DNA of 64,000 bases from Hoylesella buccalis ATCC 35310 (GCF_000177075.1 NZ_ADEG01000073.1:1-64000); one strand, 5' to 3'; numbered from the stretch's first letter, positions 1 to 9,847 are shown. Notes: generated by a model not told the origin, from the sequence alone. Numbers and translations: made by a program.

Positions 1-58
1 TTGTCATGATTGAATCATGAGTATAGATTCGCTTGTATCGATACGTCATCCCCTTATC

Positions 59-167
<109 letters not shown>

Positions 168-180
168 TTTTCAAATAGAA

Positions 181-213
181 GCCTTCAGGACTGAAAAGCC
201 TGGAGGCTTTTTT
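181..213 (+). terminator. Rho-independent terminator of the rRNA operon
   Basis: A 9-bp stem, GCCTTCAGG against CCTGGAGGC (one G-U pair), is followed directly by a T run. It sits 14 bases after the 5S gene, where the rRNA operon should end. Confidence 0.85.
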
Positions 214-216
214 GAT

Positions 217-236
217 ATTAGGCCAATTGGGCTAAT
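217..236 (+). repeat. Short 9-bp-period repeat, related to the array near 40.05 kb
   Basis: About two units of the AATTAGGC-like 9-mer are present, as ATTAGGC CAATTGGGC TAAT. The block AGGCCAATTGGGC recurs exactly in the longer array at 40,042-40,110. The element is also close to palindromic. It lies just after the rRNA terminator. Confidence 0.5.
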
Positions 237-350
237 ATTTATAACGTATTATGCTGTTGTTATGGATTACGTCAAGGACGGTCGCATTATTGCTAAGTAT
301 ACGATAACCTTCAGAATGATGATGAAGAAGAATACAGATAAGAATTTGTT

Positions 351-1781
351 ATGATTGATAAAAACAATAACGTGGTACAACTATTGCAGCTAGCGTCAAA
401 GGATGATATAGTTTCGTTTTTATTGATGTATGCCAAGACAAATAATCAATTTGGCGATGAATTGATGGCCTATTTGGGCTTTAAATTCATGTGCAACAAT
501 GACGCTGAGAATGATTATGTAATAGAGATGCGACACATATTCTCTAAGACTACAGATATGGGGAACCATTGGCACAGTTATGAGGTAACCAATTGGGAAG
601 CTATACTGGAGGATGCTATGAAGTTATTGGATAAAGGTAGGATATTTTTGAATATAGGCAATGCTGACGCAGCCGCGAAAATTGCAGTGGAGTTTTTCAA
701 GCAATTGGGGGAGTATTTCAACCAAGATTCTTTCTTTGCATGTGATGACGAGAATGATTGCAGCTACGAGTGTGAACAAGCTCAAAAGCAGCTCCTTGAT
801 GCCTTCACCGAATCCCATCTCAACAATTCGTTGAAACAAAATTTATTGGTTGAGCTTAAGGATTTGTCCATAGGCAGCGGGTGTGCAGAATTAGAAAATT
901 ATGGCATGTTTGATTTTGATGAGATGCTGTTCAAGGTCAATATGCTGACTGCAAGTGTTGACGAGTGTCTAAACCTTATAGGCGAGCAGATTGTTCAACA
1001 CGAGGCGAGCTATGATTTACACAAGTATGTGGCACGAAAGATTCAGGTATTGAGGAAAAATGAGAGAAGTAGCGAGGCCGATAATGTTGAGCATCAATTC
1101 ATTTATCTCCCAGAGATAAGACAGTCGTTAGTTGAAAGAATGATTGATAGTGGAGCATATGATAAGGCCGCAGAAGTGCTTAGAAACGGTTTATCAGAGG
1201 CGCAGATTCAAGAAAAACCTTTGCTTGTCGGAAAGTGACTGAAACGCTTATTTGACGTTTACGAGAAGCTTGGAGACAAAGACAAACAGATACAGAGTGC
1301 ACGTCAGTTGTTCATCAATAGTCATGGTGACATAGAATATTACTATAAGCTACGAAAGCTCATACAGCATAACGAATGGAAAGATTTTTTGCGAAAAATG
1401 ATAGATGAGACGCACTTTAACAGCTATGAGTTGTGGAGTACAAACAATAACCTGGCAGATATCTACGTTGAAGAAGGTGAACACGAAGAACTTTTTCACG
1501 ATATCATGAAGCATTCAAGTAATAATACTTACGCACTTGACACTTATGCGCGCTATGTTAGTGACGAGCATGCCGATGGGATGCTAAGGGCCTACGACAA
1601 ATTGCTCCGAGTGAAAGCCAGTGGTCCAGCAGACGTTAAAAAATATCCTCACTTAGCGGCATCGATGAAGTGTATGGAACATCTCAAAGGCGGTAAAGAG
1701 GCTGCCCATCGGCTTGCCGAATACTTTCGTTGTCAGTATCCACGTCGATCAAGTTTTATGGCAGAGATCAGCGAGTTCTGA
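351..1781 (+). pseudogene. Interrupted gene, hypothetical protein (in-frame TGA)
   Basis: Two open segments, 351-1238 and 1239-1781, share one reading frame and are separated only by a TGA at 1236-1238. The sequence continues past it without a stop for another 180 codons. Together they would encode about 475 residues of a soluble, probably helical-repeat protein, acidic and without signal peptide or membrane segment. Just upstream, short stretches in shifting frames (about 241-350) also look coding, as if the 5' part had decayed. The style resembles the C-terminal half of SWIM-zinc-finger-associated proteins of Bacteroidales, but the zinc finger is not visible, so that link is weak. A sequencing error at the TGA is the main alternative. 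Confidence 0.6.
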
Positions 1782-2116
1782 GGAGGATGAAGTAAAGGAG
1801 GTATATACCATCCATGAGTGCCATTTGTTTATTTTATGATCATAGCTTGGTTCTGTGAAAGCATTGATAAATATTTGATTTACACTCTTTGCTACTCTTT
1901 CGTCATGCGCATTTCCTCGGAAAGTCTTACAAGCAAGGCCTTGTCTTCACATCCTCAATAGGGAGTTTTACTTATACTGACAAATTCAAAAGCCAAATTG
2001 CACATGCAATTTGGCTTTTCTCATTCATTATTTTCCCCACAGGCGAGATGTTTAGCGGGGCTTTTGTTCAGCAGCCCCACTCTTCTATCCTTGTTGTCTA
2101 TATGGATTTTTCAGGA
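1782..2116. other. Intergenic stretch without a convincing gene
   Basis: The region holds a purine-rich AGGAGG-like stretch around 1780-1800 with no credible gene after it, and a strong hairpin near 1991-2016 described separately. An open frame at 1889-2161 has no recognisable composition or start context and was not accepted. Confidence 0.5.
1988..2019. terminator. Bidirectional terminator hairpin
   Basis: A perfect 12-bp inverted repeat, AGCCAAATTGCA and TGCAATTTGGCT, is flanked by AAA on the left and TTT on the right, so it can act in both directions. It sits between the interrupted gene on the plus strand and the acidic-tail gene that converges on it from the minus strand. Confidence 0.75.
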
Positions 2117-2935
2117 TTAGTATTCGTCTTCATCCGAAACATCTGCTGCTTCCAAGTCTAAATCTTCCGGATTTGTCTCGAAAGTGGTGCGATAGCTTTC
2201 TTCCGTCAGTTTGTCGTCATCGTAAGAGTCGTCATCGTCTTTGTCATCATCTGCATTTTGTAGTGTTGGCAAATCGTCATCCTCCTCGTCAAAGTCTTCA
2301 TCCAGTGCAGCTTTTCCTCTGGAAAGCTTGTTTTTGCTGAGTTCCGTCTTTGGCTTTTCCTTTGCAAAAATGGCCTCAACCCATGATCCTTTTGGAATTT
2401 CAAGAACTTCAAATCCATCGTTGACCTTCTTTTCATACATGCCGCTGGGGTTGTGAAGTCTGTTTTGCGGAAGCGTTGTCGTACTGATGTCAAAGCCACT
2501 TTCAATGATGTCTTTAATGCTCTGCGACAGCGAATCCCAACCACCACCAAAGTTTCTGTCAAGCACTTCAATGAGTTTTGTTGCCGATATGTGGCGGATG
2601 TTCTCGTATGTAAGGTCGGTTACGCGTGCTATGGGCTTCTTCTTAACAGCCCATTTCTGCTTTGATGCTTCGTCAGTCCGCAGTTTACCCACCTTAAAGC
2701 CTCGTTCTTCGTATTTCTTAATGACTTCAGGTTTGTCAACTTTGATTTCCTCGATCTCGAAAGCACTTTTAATAATGTCAAGATAATGACGCATGTTATC
2801 CTTGAGGTCAGCATCTTTCTGAGCCGCTTCCCATAGCCTGAAAACATCATTTTCCTGTAATTCCCAAACACTACTCTTGGTCAATGTCTTGAGGGATAAA
2901 GCGTTTTTTTGTTTCATATCTTTTTTAGTGGTCAT
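2117..2935 (-). CDS. Hypothetical protein with strongly acidic C-terminal tail
   Basis: This 272-residue soluble protein is not recognised. The N-terminal 60 residues are basic and polar, the middle (about 70-190) looks like a folded alpha/beta domain, and residues from about 205 to the end are dominated by Asp and Glu, including a DDDKDDDDSYDDD run. There is no signal peptide or membrane segment. Acidic tails of this kind occur in nucleic-acid mimics, chaperone-like proteins and some DNA-replication accessory proteins, but nothing here chooses between them. It is a single gene with its own promoter at 3,084-3,115 and a leader of about 140 bases. Confidence 0.8.
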   Translation of the reverse strand: MTTKKDMKQKNALSLKTLTKSSVWELQENDVFRLWEAAQKDADLKDNMRHYLDIIKSAFEIEEIKVDKPEVIKKYEERGFKVGKLRTDEASKQKWAVKKKPIARVTDLTYENIRHISATKLIEVLDRNFGGGWDSLSQSIKDIIESGFDISTTTLPQNRLHNPSGMYEKKVNDGFEVLEIPKGSWVEAIFAKEKPKTELSKNKLSRGKAALDEDFDEEDDDLPTLQNADDDKDDDDSYDDDKLTEESYRTTFETNPEDLDLEAADVSDEDEY

Positions 2936-3083
2936 TTATCTTTGATTGAATTGCAATGCGCTTGCGCAAATAACGTCAATAGTTTGGATGCCAGTGCTCA
3001 TTGCTATGAGATGCTGTTCATCCATTTGTTGGCTGTTTGTAGCAGTCAAAGAACTGTGTTGTCTTATCCTGTTTGTTTGGCTG

Positions 3084-3115
3084 CAAAAATAAATACTTAA
3101 TTCTTAATTGACAAA
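3084..3115 (-). promoter_or_regulatory. Bacteroidales-type promoter for the acidic-tail gene
   Basis: On the minus strand, TTTG (3115-3112) is followed after 20 bases by TATTTTTG (3091-3084). Both match the Bacteroidetes -33 TTTG and -7 TAnnTTTG consensus, with the expected spacing. Confidence 0.75.
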
Positions 3116-3172
3116 CTTTTTTGCAAATATTTGAGGTAAACTAAAAAACGTGTCTATATCGCATTGATATAG

Positions 3173-3545
3173 CTAACTTTGCGAGTTATGGAGATGATAC
3201 AAAACCAGAATATCTATGTTCTTTTTCTGTTTTACAAGAATATGCCTGTGTGGGCGATAAAAATCTTGCTCATTCATCATAGCGGCCTCACTTGTAAACA
3301 GTATATCGGCAGGCAGACCTCCAAAAAAGATGAAACATTTTTCTTGACAAACCACTCTTTATCCTTCGCATATTCTCCACCAACCTTCCAATTTTTTCAA
3401 ATTTCGCAAGCAGCAGCAAAGAACGTATCTTGTTGTTGTGCAAGTCGTTCGGTGTTTCATGCAACTTCATGACGCCTATTTCCCTTAACTTTTCCTGGTA
3501 AAAGGATGCTTTTAACGCTGTTATTGCTATGCTCTTCGTGTCCAA
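3173..3545 (-). pseudogene. Possible frameshifted remnant of a small protein
   Basis: An 85-codon frame (3545-3288) with plausible amino-acid composition is overlapped and continued by a second minus-strand frame (3355-3173). Read with one frameshift near 3,300-3,340 they give a single chain of about 120 residues. No domain is recognised and there is no clear promoter. It could equally be chance open frames in AT-rich DNA. Confidence 0.2.
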
Positions 3546-3841
3546 TTACATGCTTATTACGGTGCAAAAGCATGTCCTTTGACCGCTTAACTCAATGCGT
3601 TCGTGCAGACATGGCATTTTCTGTTCTCCAATGAGGTTGTGATGCTCCTCATTTACCTATTATTTTTTTCTATTTTACAAATTTACAAGTGCTCTTTTTT
3701 TGTCATTTATTCGGACATAAAGCCGGGGCGTGATAGGTGGACAGTGCGATGACTTGCCTATGCAAGCAGCCATTCGTTCCTCCCACATAGATACGCGCTT
3801 AGGGCGGATGGAATAGTTGTAAAAAAACGACATGTGCACCA

Positions 3842-3869
3842 TTGGTTCAAGAAACTTTTATTATCTTTG
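3842..3869 (+). promoter_or_regulatory. Probable rarA promoter
   Basis: TATCTTTG at 3862-3869 is an exact TAnnTTTG -7 element. A TTG lies 17 bases upstream (3842-3844), slightly shorter spacing than usual. The rarA start codon follows about 75 bases later. Confidence 0.65.
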
Positions 3870-3942
3870 CATGTACACAGAGCGCTTTGAATTCGCAGCA
3901 TAAGGACGATTTTCGAGCATGTGTGTTTGTTGACAATGGATT

Positions 3943-5241
3943 ATGAGTGAACCTTTAGCAGAAAGAATGCGTCCTCGTACGCTCGACGAATATGTGGGGC
4001 AGCAGCACTTGGTAGGAGAGGGTGCCGTGTTGCGCAAGATGATTGAGGCTGGCAGGATTTCTTCTTTCATCCTGTGGGGGCCACCGGGCGTGGGAAAAAC
4101 CACCTTGGCTCAGATCATTGCCAACATGTTGCAAACGCCGTTCTATACGTTAAGTGCCGTCACCAGCGGGGTGAAAGATGTACGCGAGGTGATTGAACGG
4201 GCAAAGAACAGCAGTTTTTTCAATTCAGCATCACCTATTTTATTCATCGACGAGATTCATCGGTTCAGCAAGTCACAGCAAGACTCGCTGTTGGGAGCGG
4301 TCGAAAAAGGCGTTGTCACGCTCATCGGTGCCACCACGGAGAATCCCTCTTTCGAGGTCATCCGCCCCTTGTTGTCAAGGTGTCAGTTGTATGTGCTCAA
4401 GTCTTTGGAAAAAGAAGACCTGTTGGAACTGCTTCATCGCGCCATCCATGAGGACATAGAACTCAAACAGCGTCACATCACTTTGCAAGAAACGGGTGCT
4501 GTTTTGCGATATAGTGGGGGCGATGCCCGTAAATTACTCAATATCTTGGATTTAGTCATTGGTGCTTCTGCCACCGACGAGGTGGTCATCACCGACGAAT
4601 TGGTTGAGACTCAGCTCCAACAAAACCCACTGGCTTACGACAAAGGCGGCGAGATGCACTATGACATCATTTCGGCCTTCATCAAGAGTATCCGCGGCAG
4701 CGACCCTGATGCGGCGCTCTATTGGATGGCGAGGATGATAGAAGGTGGCGAGGATCCACAATTCATTGCCCGCCGACTGGTCATCAGTGCGGCCGAAGAT
4801 GTGGGACTGGCCAATCCCAATGCGCTATTGCTGGCCAATGCAGCTTTTGACGCTGTCATGAAGTTGGGATGGCCCGAAGGACGAATACCGCTGGCCGAAG
4901 CGGCTGTGTATCTGGCTACCAGTCCGAAGAGCAATTCCAGTTATTTGGGAATCGATGCCGCACTGGCGTTGGTCAAGGAAACGGGTAATTTACCGGTTCC
5001 CCTGCACTTGCGCAATGCGCCCACACAGTTGATGAAGCAACTGGGTTATCATGACGGCTATCTGTACAGTCATGATTATCCCGGGCACTTTGTCGAACAA
5101 CAATATCTGCCTGATGCCGTGAAGGACAGGCGTATGTGGCATGCGCAGCATAGCGCGGCTGAAGAAAAATTATATCAATGGATGCGTCAGTGCTGGGGAT
5201 CGCGTTATGACGAGACTTCCACGTCGCAAAATGAATCATAA
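3943..5241 (+). CDS. rarA: Replication-associated recombination protein A (AAA+ ATPase)
   Basis: RarA (MgsA) is a clamp-loader-like AAA+ ATPase of the RarA/WRNIP1 family that acts at stalled replication forks with single-strand binding protein. The 432-residue length fits the family. Visible are a Walker A motif GPPGVGKTT at residues 46-54, a Walker B region FIDEIHRF around 101-108, a sensor-like GATTENPSF, an arginine-finger region PLLSRCQ, and the C-terminal tetramerisation part with the typical LATSPKSNSSY segment. The ATG at 3943 opens the conserved MSEPLAERMRP start. The next gene begins 8 bases after its stop, so the two are probably co-transcribed. Confidence 0.96.
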   Translation: MSEPLAERMRPRTLDEYVGQQHLVGEGAVLRKMIEAGRISSFILWGPPGVGKTTLAQIIANMLQTPFYTLSAVTSGVKDVREVIERAKNSSFFNSASPILFIDEIHRFSKSQQDSLLGAVEKGVVTLIGATTENPSFEVIRPLLSRCQLYVLKSLEKEDLLELLHRAIHEDIELKQRHITLQETGAVLRYSGGDARKLLNILDLVIGASATDEVVITDELVETQLQQNPLAYDKGGEMHYDIISAFIKSIRGSDPDAALYWMARMIEGGEDPQFIARRLVISAAEDVGLANPNALLLANAAFDAVMKLGWPEGRIPLAEAAVYLATSPKSNSSYLGIDAALALVKETGNLPVPLHLRNAPTQLMKQLGYHDGYLYSHDYPGHFVEQQYLPDAVKDRRMWHAQHSAAEEKLYQWMRQCWGSRYDETSTSQNES

Positions 5242-5255
5242 AAAGGAGAATGTTT

Positions 5256-6239
5256 ATGGAAACAAATGGGAAGAAACAAGCTGTCAACATCGTTGTTCTG
5301 GACGGTCATTGTGCCAATCCCGGTGATTTGTCGTGGGATGGATTCAAAGAGCTGGGAAGTCTCACCGTTTACGAACGTACGAAACCCGAAGAAGTTGTAG
5401 AACGTGCGAAGGATGCGCAGATTGTTTTGGTGAATAAAGTGTCCATGAAGGCTGATATCATCGCACAATTGCCACAGCTGAAATATATCGGTGTGTTGGC
5501 AACAGGCTTCAATCACATAGATGTGAAGGCCGCCCAAGAACATGGCGTGACGGTTTGCAACATTCCGTCGTATAGTACATATAGTGTGGCACAGATGGTA
5601 TTTGCCAGCATTTTTACCATCACGAATCGGGTAGAGCATTATGCCCAGCAAACACGCGAGGGGCAGTGGTCAAAGCGTAGTGATTTCTGTTATTGGGACA
5701 CGCCTTTGCTTGAATTGGCCGGAAAGACGATGGGAATTGTCGGATTGGGTAACATCGGTATGAAGGTCGCACGCATCGCTCGTGAGTTTGGCATGGAGGT
5801 ATATGCCTATACCAGTAAGAATTCGGTTGATCTTCCATCGGGCATCCAGAAGACAACCCTTGACGGCTTGTTCTCGGTGAGTGACATCCTGTCTTTACAT
5901 TGTCCTTTGTCAGAGCGCACGCGTGAACTCATTAAGGCTGATAACTTACGCAAAATGAAGCATGGTGCCATCTTGATCAATACCGGAAGAGGCCCCTTGG
6001 TCAACGAAGCTGATGTTGCCGCAGCCTTGGAAAGCGGTCAGTTGGCTGCCTACGGAGCTGATGTGATGTGCTCGGAACCACCCGCTGCTGACAATCCATT
6101 GCTGAAACAACCCAATGCCTTCATCACTCCTCATATTGCATGGGCTACCGTTGAAGCGCGCAGCAGACTGATGAACATTGCTTTGAACAACGTGAGGTGC
6201 TTCCTGGAAGGAGCTGCACAAAACGTAGTGAACTGTTGA
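5256..6239 (+). CDS. D-2-hydroxyacid dehydrogenase (glycerate dehydrogenase-like)
   Basis: This cytoplasmic NAD-dependent dehydrogenase interconverts 2-hydroxy and 2-keto acids; hydroxypyruvate/glycerate is the most likely substrate judged from similarity to HprA-type proteins. The Rossmann motif GLGNIG and the catalytic trio are all visible: Arg in NTGRGPLVNE, Glu in CSEPPA and His in TPHIAW. About 327 residues is normal for the family. Two nearby ATGs exist (5250 and 5256); AAGGAG at 5240-5245 is better spaced for the second, so 5256 is given. It directly follows rarA. Confidence 0.93.
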   Translation: METNGKKQAVNIVVLDGHCANPGDLSWDGFKELGSLTVYERTKPEEVVERAKDAQIVLVNKVSMKADIIAQLPQLKYIGVLATGFNHIDVKAAQEHGVTVCNIPSYSTYSVAQMVFASIFTITNRVEHYAQQTREGQWSKRSDFCYWDTPLLELAGKTMGIVGLGNIGMKVARIAREFGMEVYAYTSKNSVDLPSGIQKTTLDGLFSVSDILSLHCPLSERTRELIKADNLRKMKHGAILINTGRGPLVNEADVAAALESGQLAAYGADVMCSEPPAADNPLLKQPNAFITPHIAWATVEARSRLMNIALNNVRCFLEGAAQNVVNC

Positions 6240-6315
6240 TGGGTGCGCAAGAGATTGCTGCAATCCTTTTTGATGAGTATAATAAAAATCGCATCTAAGT
6301 GCGTTTTAAAAGAAT

Positions 6316-6951
6316 ATGTTCTATCAAAATCCGGAAATAGTCCACTCTATACAGCAAGGTATAGAGTTTGTTGGGACGTTTGCTTTTGCGATATCTGGCA
6401 TTCGACACGCAGCAGCCAAGAATTTTGATTGGTTCGGTGGTTTTGTATGTGGTATCGCCGTTGCCATCGGTGGCGGAACCATTCGTGATGTCATGATTGG
6501 GGTAACGCCATTTTGGATGACGTCGAGCATTTACATCATTTGTACAGTATTGGCTCAACTGTTCGTCATCGTTTTTTCAAAGTTTTTGAAGCGGTTGGAC
6601 AACACCTGGTTTGTATTCGACACATTGGGCTTGGCCCTGTTTACCATTGCCGGCATCCAGAAGTCTTTGGCCTATGATTTCCCCTTTTGGGTAGCCATCA
6701 TCATGGGGTGCATGACGGGTTCAGCAGGAGGCGTGATACGTGATGTGTTGCTCAATAACGTACCCATCATCTTCCAAAAAGAAATTTATGCTATGGCCAG
6801 TATCATCGGCGGAATTGTTTATTGGGTACTCATCAGTTTAGATGTGAATGTGAGCATTACGGTGGTTTCTTCCTTCTTGGTGGTGTGTGTCATCCGATTT
6901 TTGGCTGTAAGGTATCATCTTTCCTTGCCTCGTTTGCGTTTAGAAGAATAG
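6316..6951 (+). CDS. Trimeric intracellular cation channel family (UPF0126) membrane protein
   Basis: This 211-residue inner-membrane protein has about seven hydrophobic segments arranged as two related halves. Each half carries the family hallmark: GGGTIRDVMIG in the first and GGVIRDVLLN in the second. Bacterial TRIC-type proteins form trimeric cation (mainly potassium) channels; the physiological role of this one is not shown by context. It lies 76 bases after the dehydrogenase on the same strand and converges with the outer-membrane protein gene 42 bases further on. Confidence 0.92.
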   Translation: MFYQNPEIVHSIQQGIEFVGTFAFAISGIRHAAAKNFDWFGGFVCGIAVAIGGGTIRDVMIGVTPFWMTSSIYIICTVLAQLFVIVFSKFLKRLDNTWFVFDTLGLALFTIAGIQKSLAYDFPFWVAIIMGCMTGSAGGVIRDVLLNNVPIIFQKEIYAMASIIGGIVYWVLISLDVNVSITVVSSFLVVCVIRFLAVRYHLSLPRLRLEE

Positions 6952-6993
6952 GTGTGTGCGTGCAGGCAAGCAGGGACCGGGTGGCAATTGTCG

Positions 6994-7617
6994 TTAGAAA
7001 ACCCTGAACCTGTAACCAAGCGTGAGGATGATGGAGGAGTTTCTGCTGTTTCCCATGATGGCCTTTGCTTTGTCTGTCTTGGCAAGTTTTCTGAAAGGAT
7101 ATTGGTAACGGGCATCCAAACATACGTTGTGCCATACGAAGCAGAGTCCCACGGGGATGGTCACGTCACTCCTGTACAATTCTTTTTTGATGCTTTTTCC
7201 GTTGCATTCCATCGTGATGGCGTATGCTGTATGAATACCGGTGTATAGTCCCAGTCTGTCTGCGATGTATTGCTTGAATATAAAATCGGTATTGATATAG
7301 TTCAATCGATAGTCGAACGTGGCCCCTGCCTCTGGTGAAGCTAAGGAGATGGCATTGTGGCTGCCATGATGAGAAAAGGTCAACTCGGTTTGGATGGCAA
7401 ACGATTTGGTAAGGAAGGCTTCGGTATATATTCCTCCCATCCCGGTGATTTTGGCTTCACCATGCAAAGCTGTCAGATTAGAATAGATGGCGCCACCTTT
7501 CACTCCCACGTAGGTATCCCATGGTTGGCGTTCGAATTTGGGCTTGAAAGTGCTTTGTCCCCAGCAGGTGACAGCAGCAAAGGCTACAAGAAAAAGTGCC
7601 AAAAAACCTTTTTTCAT
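6994..7617 (-). CDS. Outer-membrane beta-barrel protein
   Basis: This 207-residue protein starts with a clear signal peptide (MKKGFLALFLVAFAAVTCWG, cleavage near residue 20) and continues as alternating amphipathic strands such as YVGVKGGAIYSN and AIQTELTFSHHGS, ending with aromatic residues (ILTLGYRFRVF), the usual pattern of an eight-stranded porin-fold (PorT/OmpX-like) protein inserted by the BAM complex. The C-terminal Phe supports a barrel. Role unknown; adhesion or structural roles are common. It is a single gene with its own promoter at 7,638-7,668. Confidence 0.85.
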   Translation of the reverse strand: MKKGFLALFLVAFAAVTCWGQSTFKPKFERQPWDTYVGVKGGAIYSNLTALHGEAKITGMGGIYTEAFLTKSFAIQTELTFSHHGSHNAISLASPEAGATFDYRLNYINTDFIFKQYIADRLGLYTGIHTAYAITMECNGKSIKKELYRSDVTIPVGLCFVWHNVCLDARYQYPFRKLAKTDKAKAIMGNSRNSSIILTLGYRFRVF

Positions 7618-7637
7618 ATCGTTTTACAATTGTGCTG

Positions 7638-7668
7638 TAAAAATACAATTATTTTATGATATGACAAA
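7638..7668 (-). promoter_or_regulatory. Probable promoter of the beta-barrel gene
   Basis: On the minus strand TTTG (7668-7665) is followed after 19 bases by TATTTTTA (7645-7638), a seven-of-eight match to the TAnnTTTG element, about 20 bases before the start codon. Confidence 0.55.
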
Positions 7669-7802
7669 GTGTTTTGTTATTTTAGCATAAAAATTAGCGG
7701 GAATGCACGTTCTTTATTTTTTGCGGGTGGTCAAGTTTGGTGGTATGATTGATTCGATGGTTGGTTCTAACCCGTGTTAATTGGCGGCCCTGGGCCTAAC
7801 CA

Positions 7803-8912
7803 TTATTTCCTCAGATGATATGTGTTCAGTGCGCCGACAATGGCTTTTACCTCATCATTCGTGAGTGTTTGGTTCAACGGAATGCTCACTTCATGGTGAT
7901 GAATCTTTTCGGCAATGGGGTAAGAGCGGTCGTTCCATTCCTTGTATGCCTGCTGTTTGTGCGGAGGTATGGGGTAGTGAATGTTGGTTTGGATGCCCAT
8001 GCGGTTTAAGTGTCCTTGCAGTTCATCGGGATATTGTGTCAGCACGGGGAACACATGCCACACGTTTCCGGTTGAATCGTGTGGGGGGAGCGTGATTTCT
8101 TCGTTGCGAATGTGCGTGAGATAGTAGTGGGCTATCTCCTGTCTTCTTGCGTTTTCCTCATCCAGATACTTGAGTTTTACGCTCAATACGGCGGCCTGCA
8201 GCTCGTCCATTCTGCTGTTTCTGCCTTTATAGTCAAAGACATATTTTCGTGATGAGCCGTAATTGCCCAGGGATCTGATGACGTTTGCCAGTTTGGCGTC
8301 AGAGGTTGTCACGGCTCCGGCATCGCCCAATGCGCCTAAGTTCTTACTGGGATAAAAGCTATGAGCCGCCGCATCACCTAACGACCCTGTGCGATGCCCC
8401 TCACGGTATAGGCAACCGTGTGCCTGTGCGTTGTCTTCCAGCAGTTTCAGGTGATGTTTTTGACAGAGCTTACCTATCTTGTCTGTGTATGCACAACGTC
8501 CATAGAGGTGCACCAGCATGATGCCTTTGGTGCGTTCGGTGATGGCCTGCTCTATCAAGTTGTCGTCAATTTCAAGGGTGTCTATGCGCGGTTCCACCAG
8601 TACAGGAACCAGGCGGTTGGCCGTAATCGATAGGATGGTGGCAATGTAGGTGTTGGATGGAACGATGATTTCATCGCCTTCATGCATCTCGCCCAGCTCC
8701 ATGTAAGCTCTGAGTATGAGGGTGAGCGCATCCAGTCCGTTGGCACAACTCACGCAATGCCGGGTGCCAATGTATTCGGCATACTGTTTTTCAAACGCTT
8801 GTACCGCCTGCCCTTGCAGATACCAACCACTCTCAATTACCTTATTGACAGCCTGTTGTATCTCTGTCAGATGTTCATTGGTTACTCGTTGTAAAGATAA
8901 ATAGGGTATCAT
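7803..8912 (-). CDS. DegT/DnrJ/EryC1/StrS sugar aminotransferase (FdtB/QdtB-like)
   Basis: This PLP enzyme aminates a nucleotide-linked keto-sugar. PLP-binding features are clear: Asp160 in [10 protein letters not shown], and Lys190 in [17 protein letters not shown] that forms the internal aldimine. Its neighbours rfbB and an FdtA-like 3,4-ketoisomerase point to amination at C3 of a dTDP-6-deoxy-hexos-3-ulose, giving dTDP-Fuc3N or dTDP-Qui3N. The ATG at 8912 is used because it overlaps the upstream stop as ATGA, the arrangement seen throughout this operon; an in-frame GTG at 8921 is less likely. It is the last gene of the operon. Confidence 0.92.
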   Translation of the reverse strand: MIPYLSLQRVTNEHLTEIQQAVNKVIESGWYLQGQAVQAFEKQYAEYIGTRHCVSCANGLDALTLILRAYMELGEMHEGDEIIVPSNTYIATILSITANRLVPVLVEPRIDTLEIDDNLIEQAITERTKGIMLVHLYGRCAYTDKIGKLCQKHHLKLLEDNAQAHGCLYREGHRTGSLGDAAAHSFYPSKNLGALGDAGAVTTSDAKLANVIRSLGNYGSSRKYVFDYKGRNSRMDELQAAVLSVKLKYLDEENARRQEIAHYYLTHIRNEEITLPPHDSTGNVWHVFPVLTQYPDELQGHLNRMGIQTNIHYPIPPHKQQAYKEWNDRSYPIAEKIHHHEVSIPLNQTLTNDEVKAIVGALNTYHLRK

Positions 8913-9847
8913 ACCTCCCACTGATAAGTGTCATAACATATAGCACGACCGCCAAATCCCTCTTTTTGATGAATGAGTGAGGCATTGAGTAGGTGCCCAT
9001 CTTGCAGAGTAGATGTGCCAAAATCAAAATATTGTTGTTCGTCCCACGATTGATGGAGTAAGAAATGAAACAGCCCATCGATGACAAGCAGTTGCTTTCC
9101 TTCGGGCGATGCCGAGATGTATTGCGTATGCACTACGTTGGGAGTGAGATAAAGAACGGTTCCTCCTAACACCATGTTATCTTTGCATGCCACATACAAC
9201 TGGATGTGATTGGGGAAACGTTGGTGCAATAGTTCTATTTCCTGTAAGCTGTGGACGGGCTTCGCACCGTATTTATTCATTAAATTGTCTTCCAACACTT
9301 GCCAGAAAGCGGCAAAATCTGTACTCTGTTTTATCTCTATGCCATTTCTCGCACATCGGTTAATGCCGTATTTTCGGTTTCTTTTCCAGTTCAAGGGATG
9401 TGTCAAATCAATGGTGGAAGAAATGTTGCGTGCCACTAATTGGGCATTGCAGACTTTGAAGAGCGCATACAAATCCTCTTCGGCAGGTATTAGGTGATAG
9501 ATAGAAGGTATGGGACGGTACACCATTCGCTTGATGTGCTGTGTACGAAGATATGTGTTAAGCTCCTCGAAAAGGCACAACGTGTCGGAAGCTGTAACCC
9601 GATAGTCCATGACAAGACCACCGTATGTCAATCCTAAATGTGTATATAAGGTGTCGTTTGCAATGTGGGCAGGCAACAGCGCATACAGCCTGCCCTCTTT
9701 GTAAAAGAGCAGTGAAGCGTCCGCAAACCTGTCTTGATGATAGTCCATATAGGCTCTGTCAAGCAGAAAGGTGGCATTTTTTGCCTCCCTCACATAGCTG
9801 TTCCAGCGCTCCTTGTCGGTTGGTGCATATCGTTTTATCTCAAACAT
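8909..9847 (-). CDS. GNAT/FemAB-like acyltransferase
   Basis: This protein of about 312 residues resembles the GNAT_6 (BioF2-like, FemAB-related) acetyltransferases found in Bacteroidetes O-antigen gene sets. An N-terminal fold ([21 protein letters not shown]) is followed by a second GNAT-like half with [16 protein letters not shown] and [18 protein letters not shown]. In this position it may N-acylate the amino sugar, replacing the hexapeptide acetyltransferase FdtC/QdtC, which is absent; this is inference. The start at 9847 overlaps the fdtA-like stop by 8 bases; in-frame starts further upstream would lie inside that gene. It overlaps the aminotransferase by 4 bases. Confidence 0.8.
   Translation of the reverse strand: MFEIKRYAPTDKERWNSYVREAKNATFLLDRAYMDYHQDRFADASLLFYKEGRLYALLPAHIANDTLYTHLGLTYGGLVMDYRVTASDTLCLFEELNTYLRTQHIKRMVYRPIPSIYHLIPAEEDLYALFKVCNAQLVARNISSTIDLTHPLNWKRNRKYGINRCARNGIEIKQSTDFAAFWQVLEDNLMNKYGAKPVHSLQEIELLHQRFPNHIQLYVACKDNMVLGGTVLYLTPNVVHTQYISASPEGKQLLVIDGLFHFLLHQSWDEQQYFDFGTSTLQDGHLLNASLIHQKEGFGGRAICYDTYQWEV

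Larger units (their letters stand above)
2936..3942. other. About 1 kb intergenic region, mostly empty
   Basis: It contains the promoter of the acidic-tail gene, the rarA promoter near 3,842-3,869, and a possible gene remnant on the minus strand (3,173-3,545). I see no tRNA, repeat array or mobile element. Composition is AT-rich with many stops in all frames. Confidence 0.5.

Noticed and set aside
1236..1238. Recoded TGA as selenocysteine
   Set aside because: No hairpin typical of a bacterial selenocysteine element follows, and the residue context is not that of a redox active site.
1889..2161. 90-codon open frame on the plus strand
   Set aside because: Overlaps the terminator hairpin and the end of the minus-strand acidic-tail gene; composition is random-looking and no start context is present.
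3179..3472. 97-codon open frame on the plus strand
   Set aside because: Lies opposite the possible remnant, has an odd start and a cysteine/serine-rich low-quality translation; no promoter at the correct distance.
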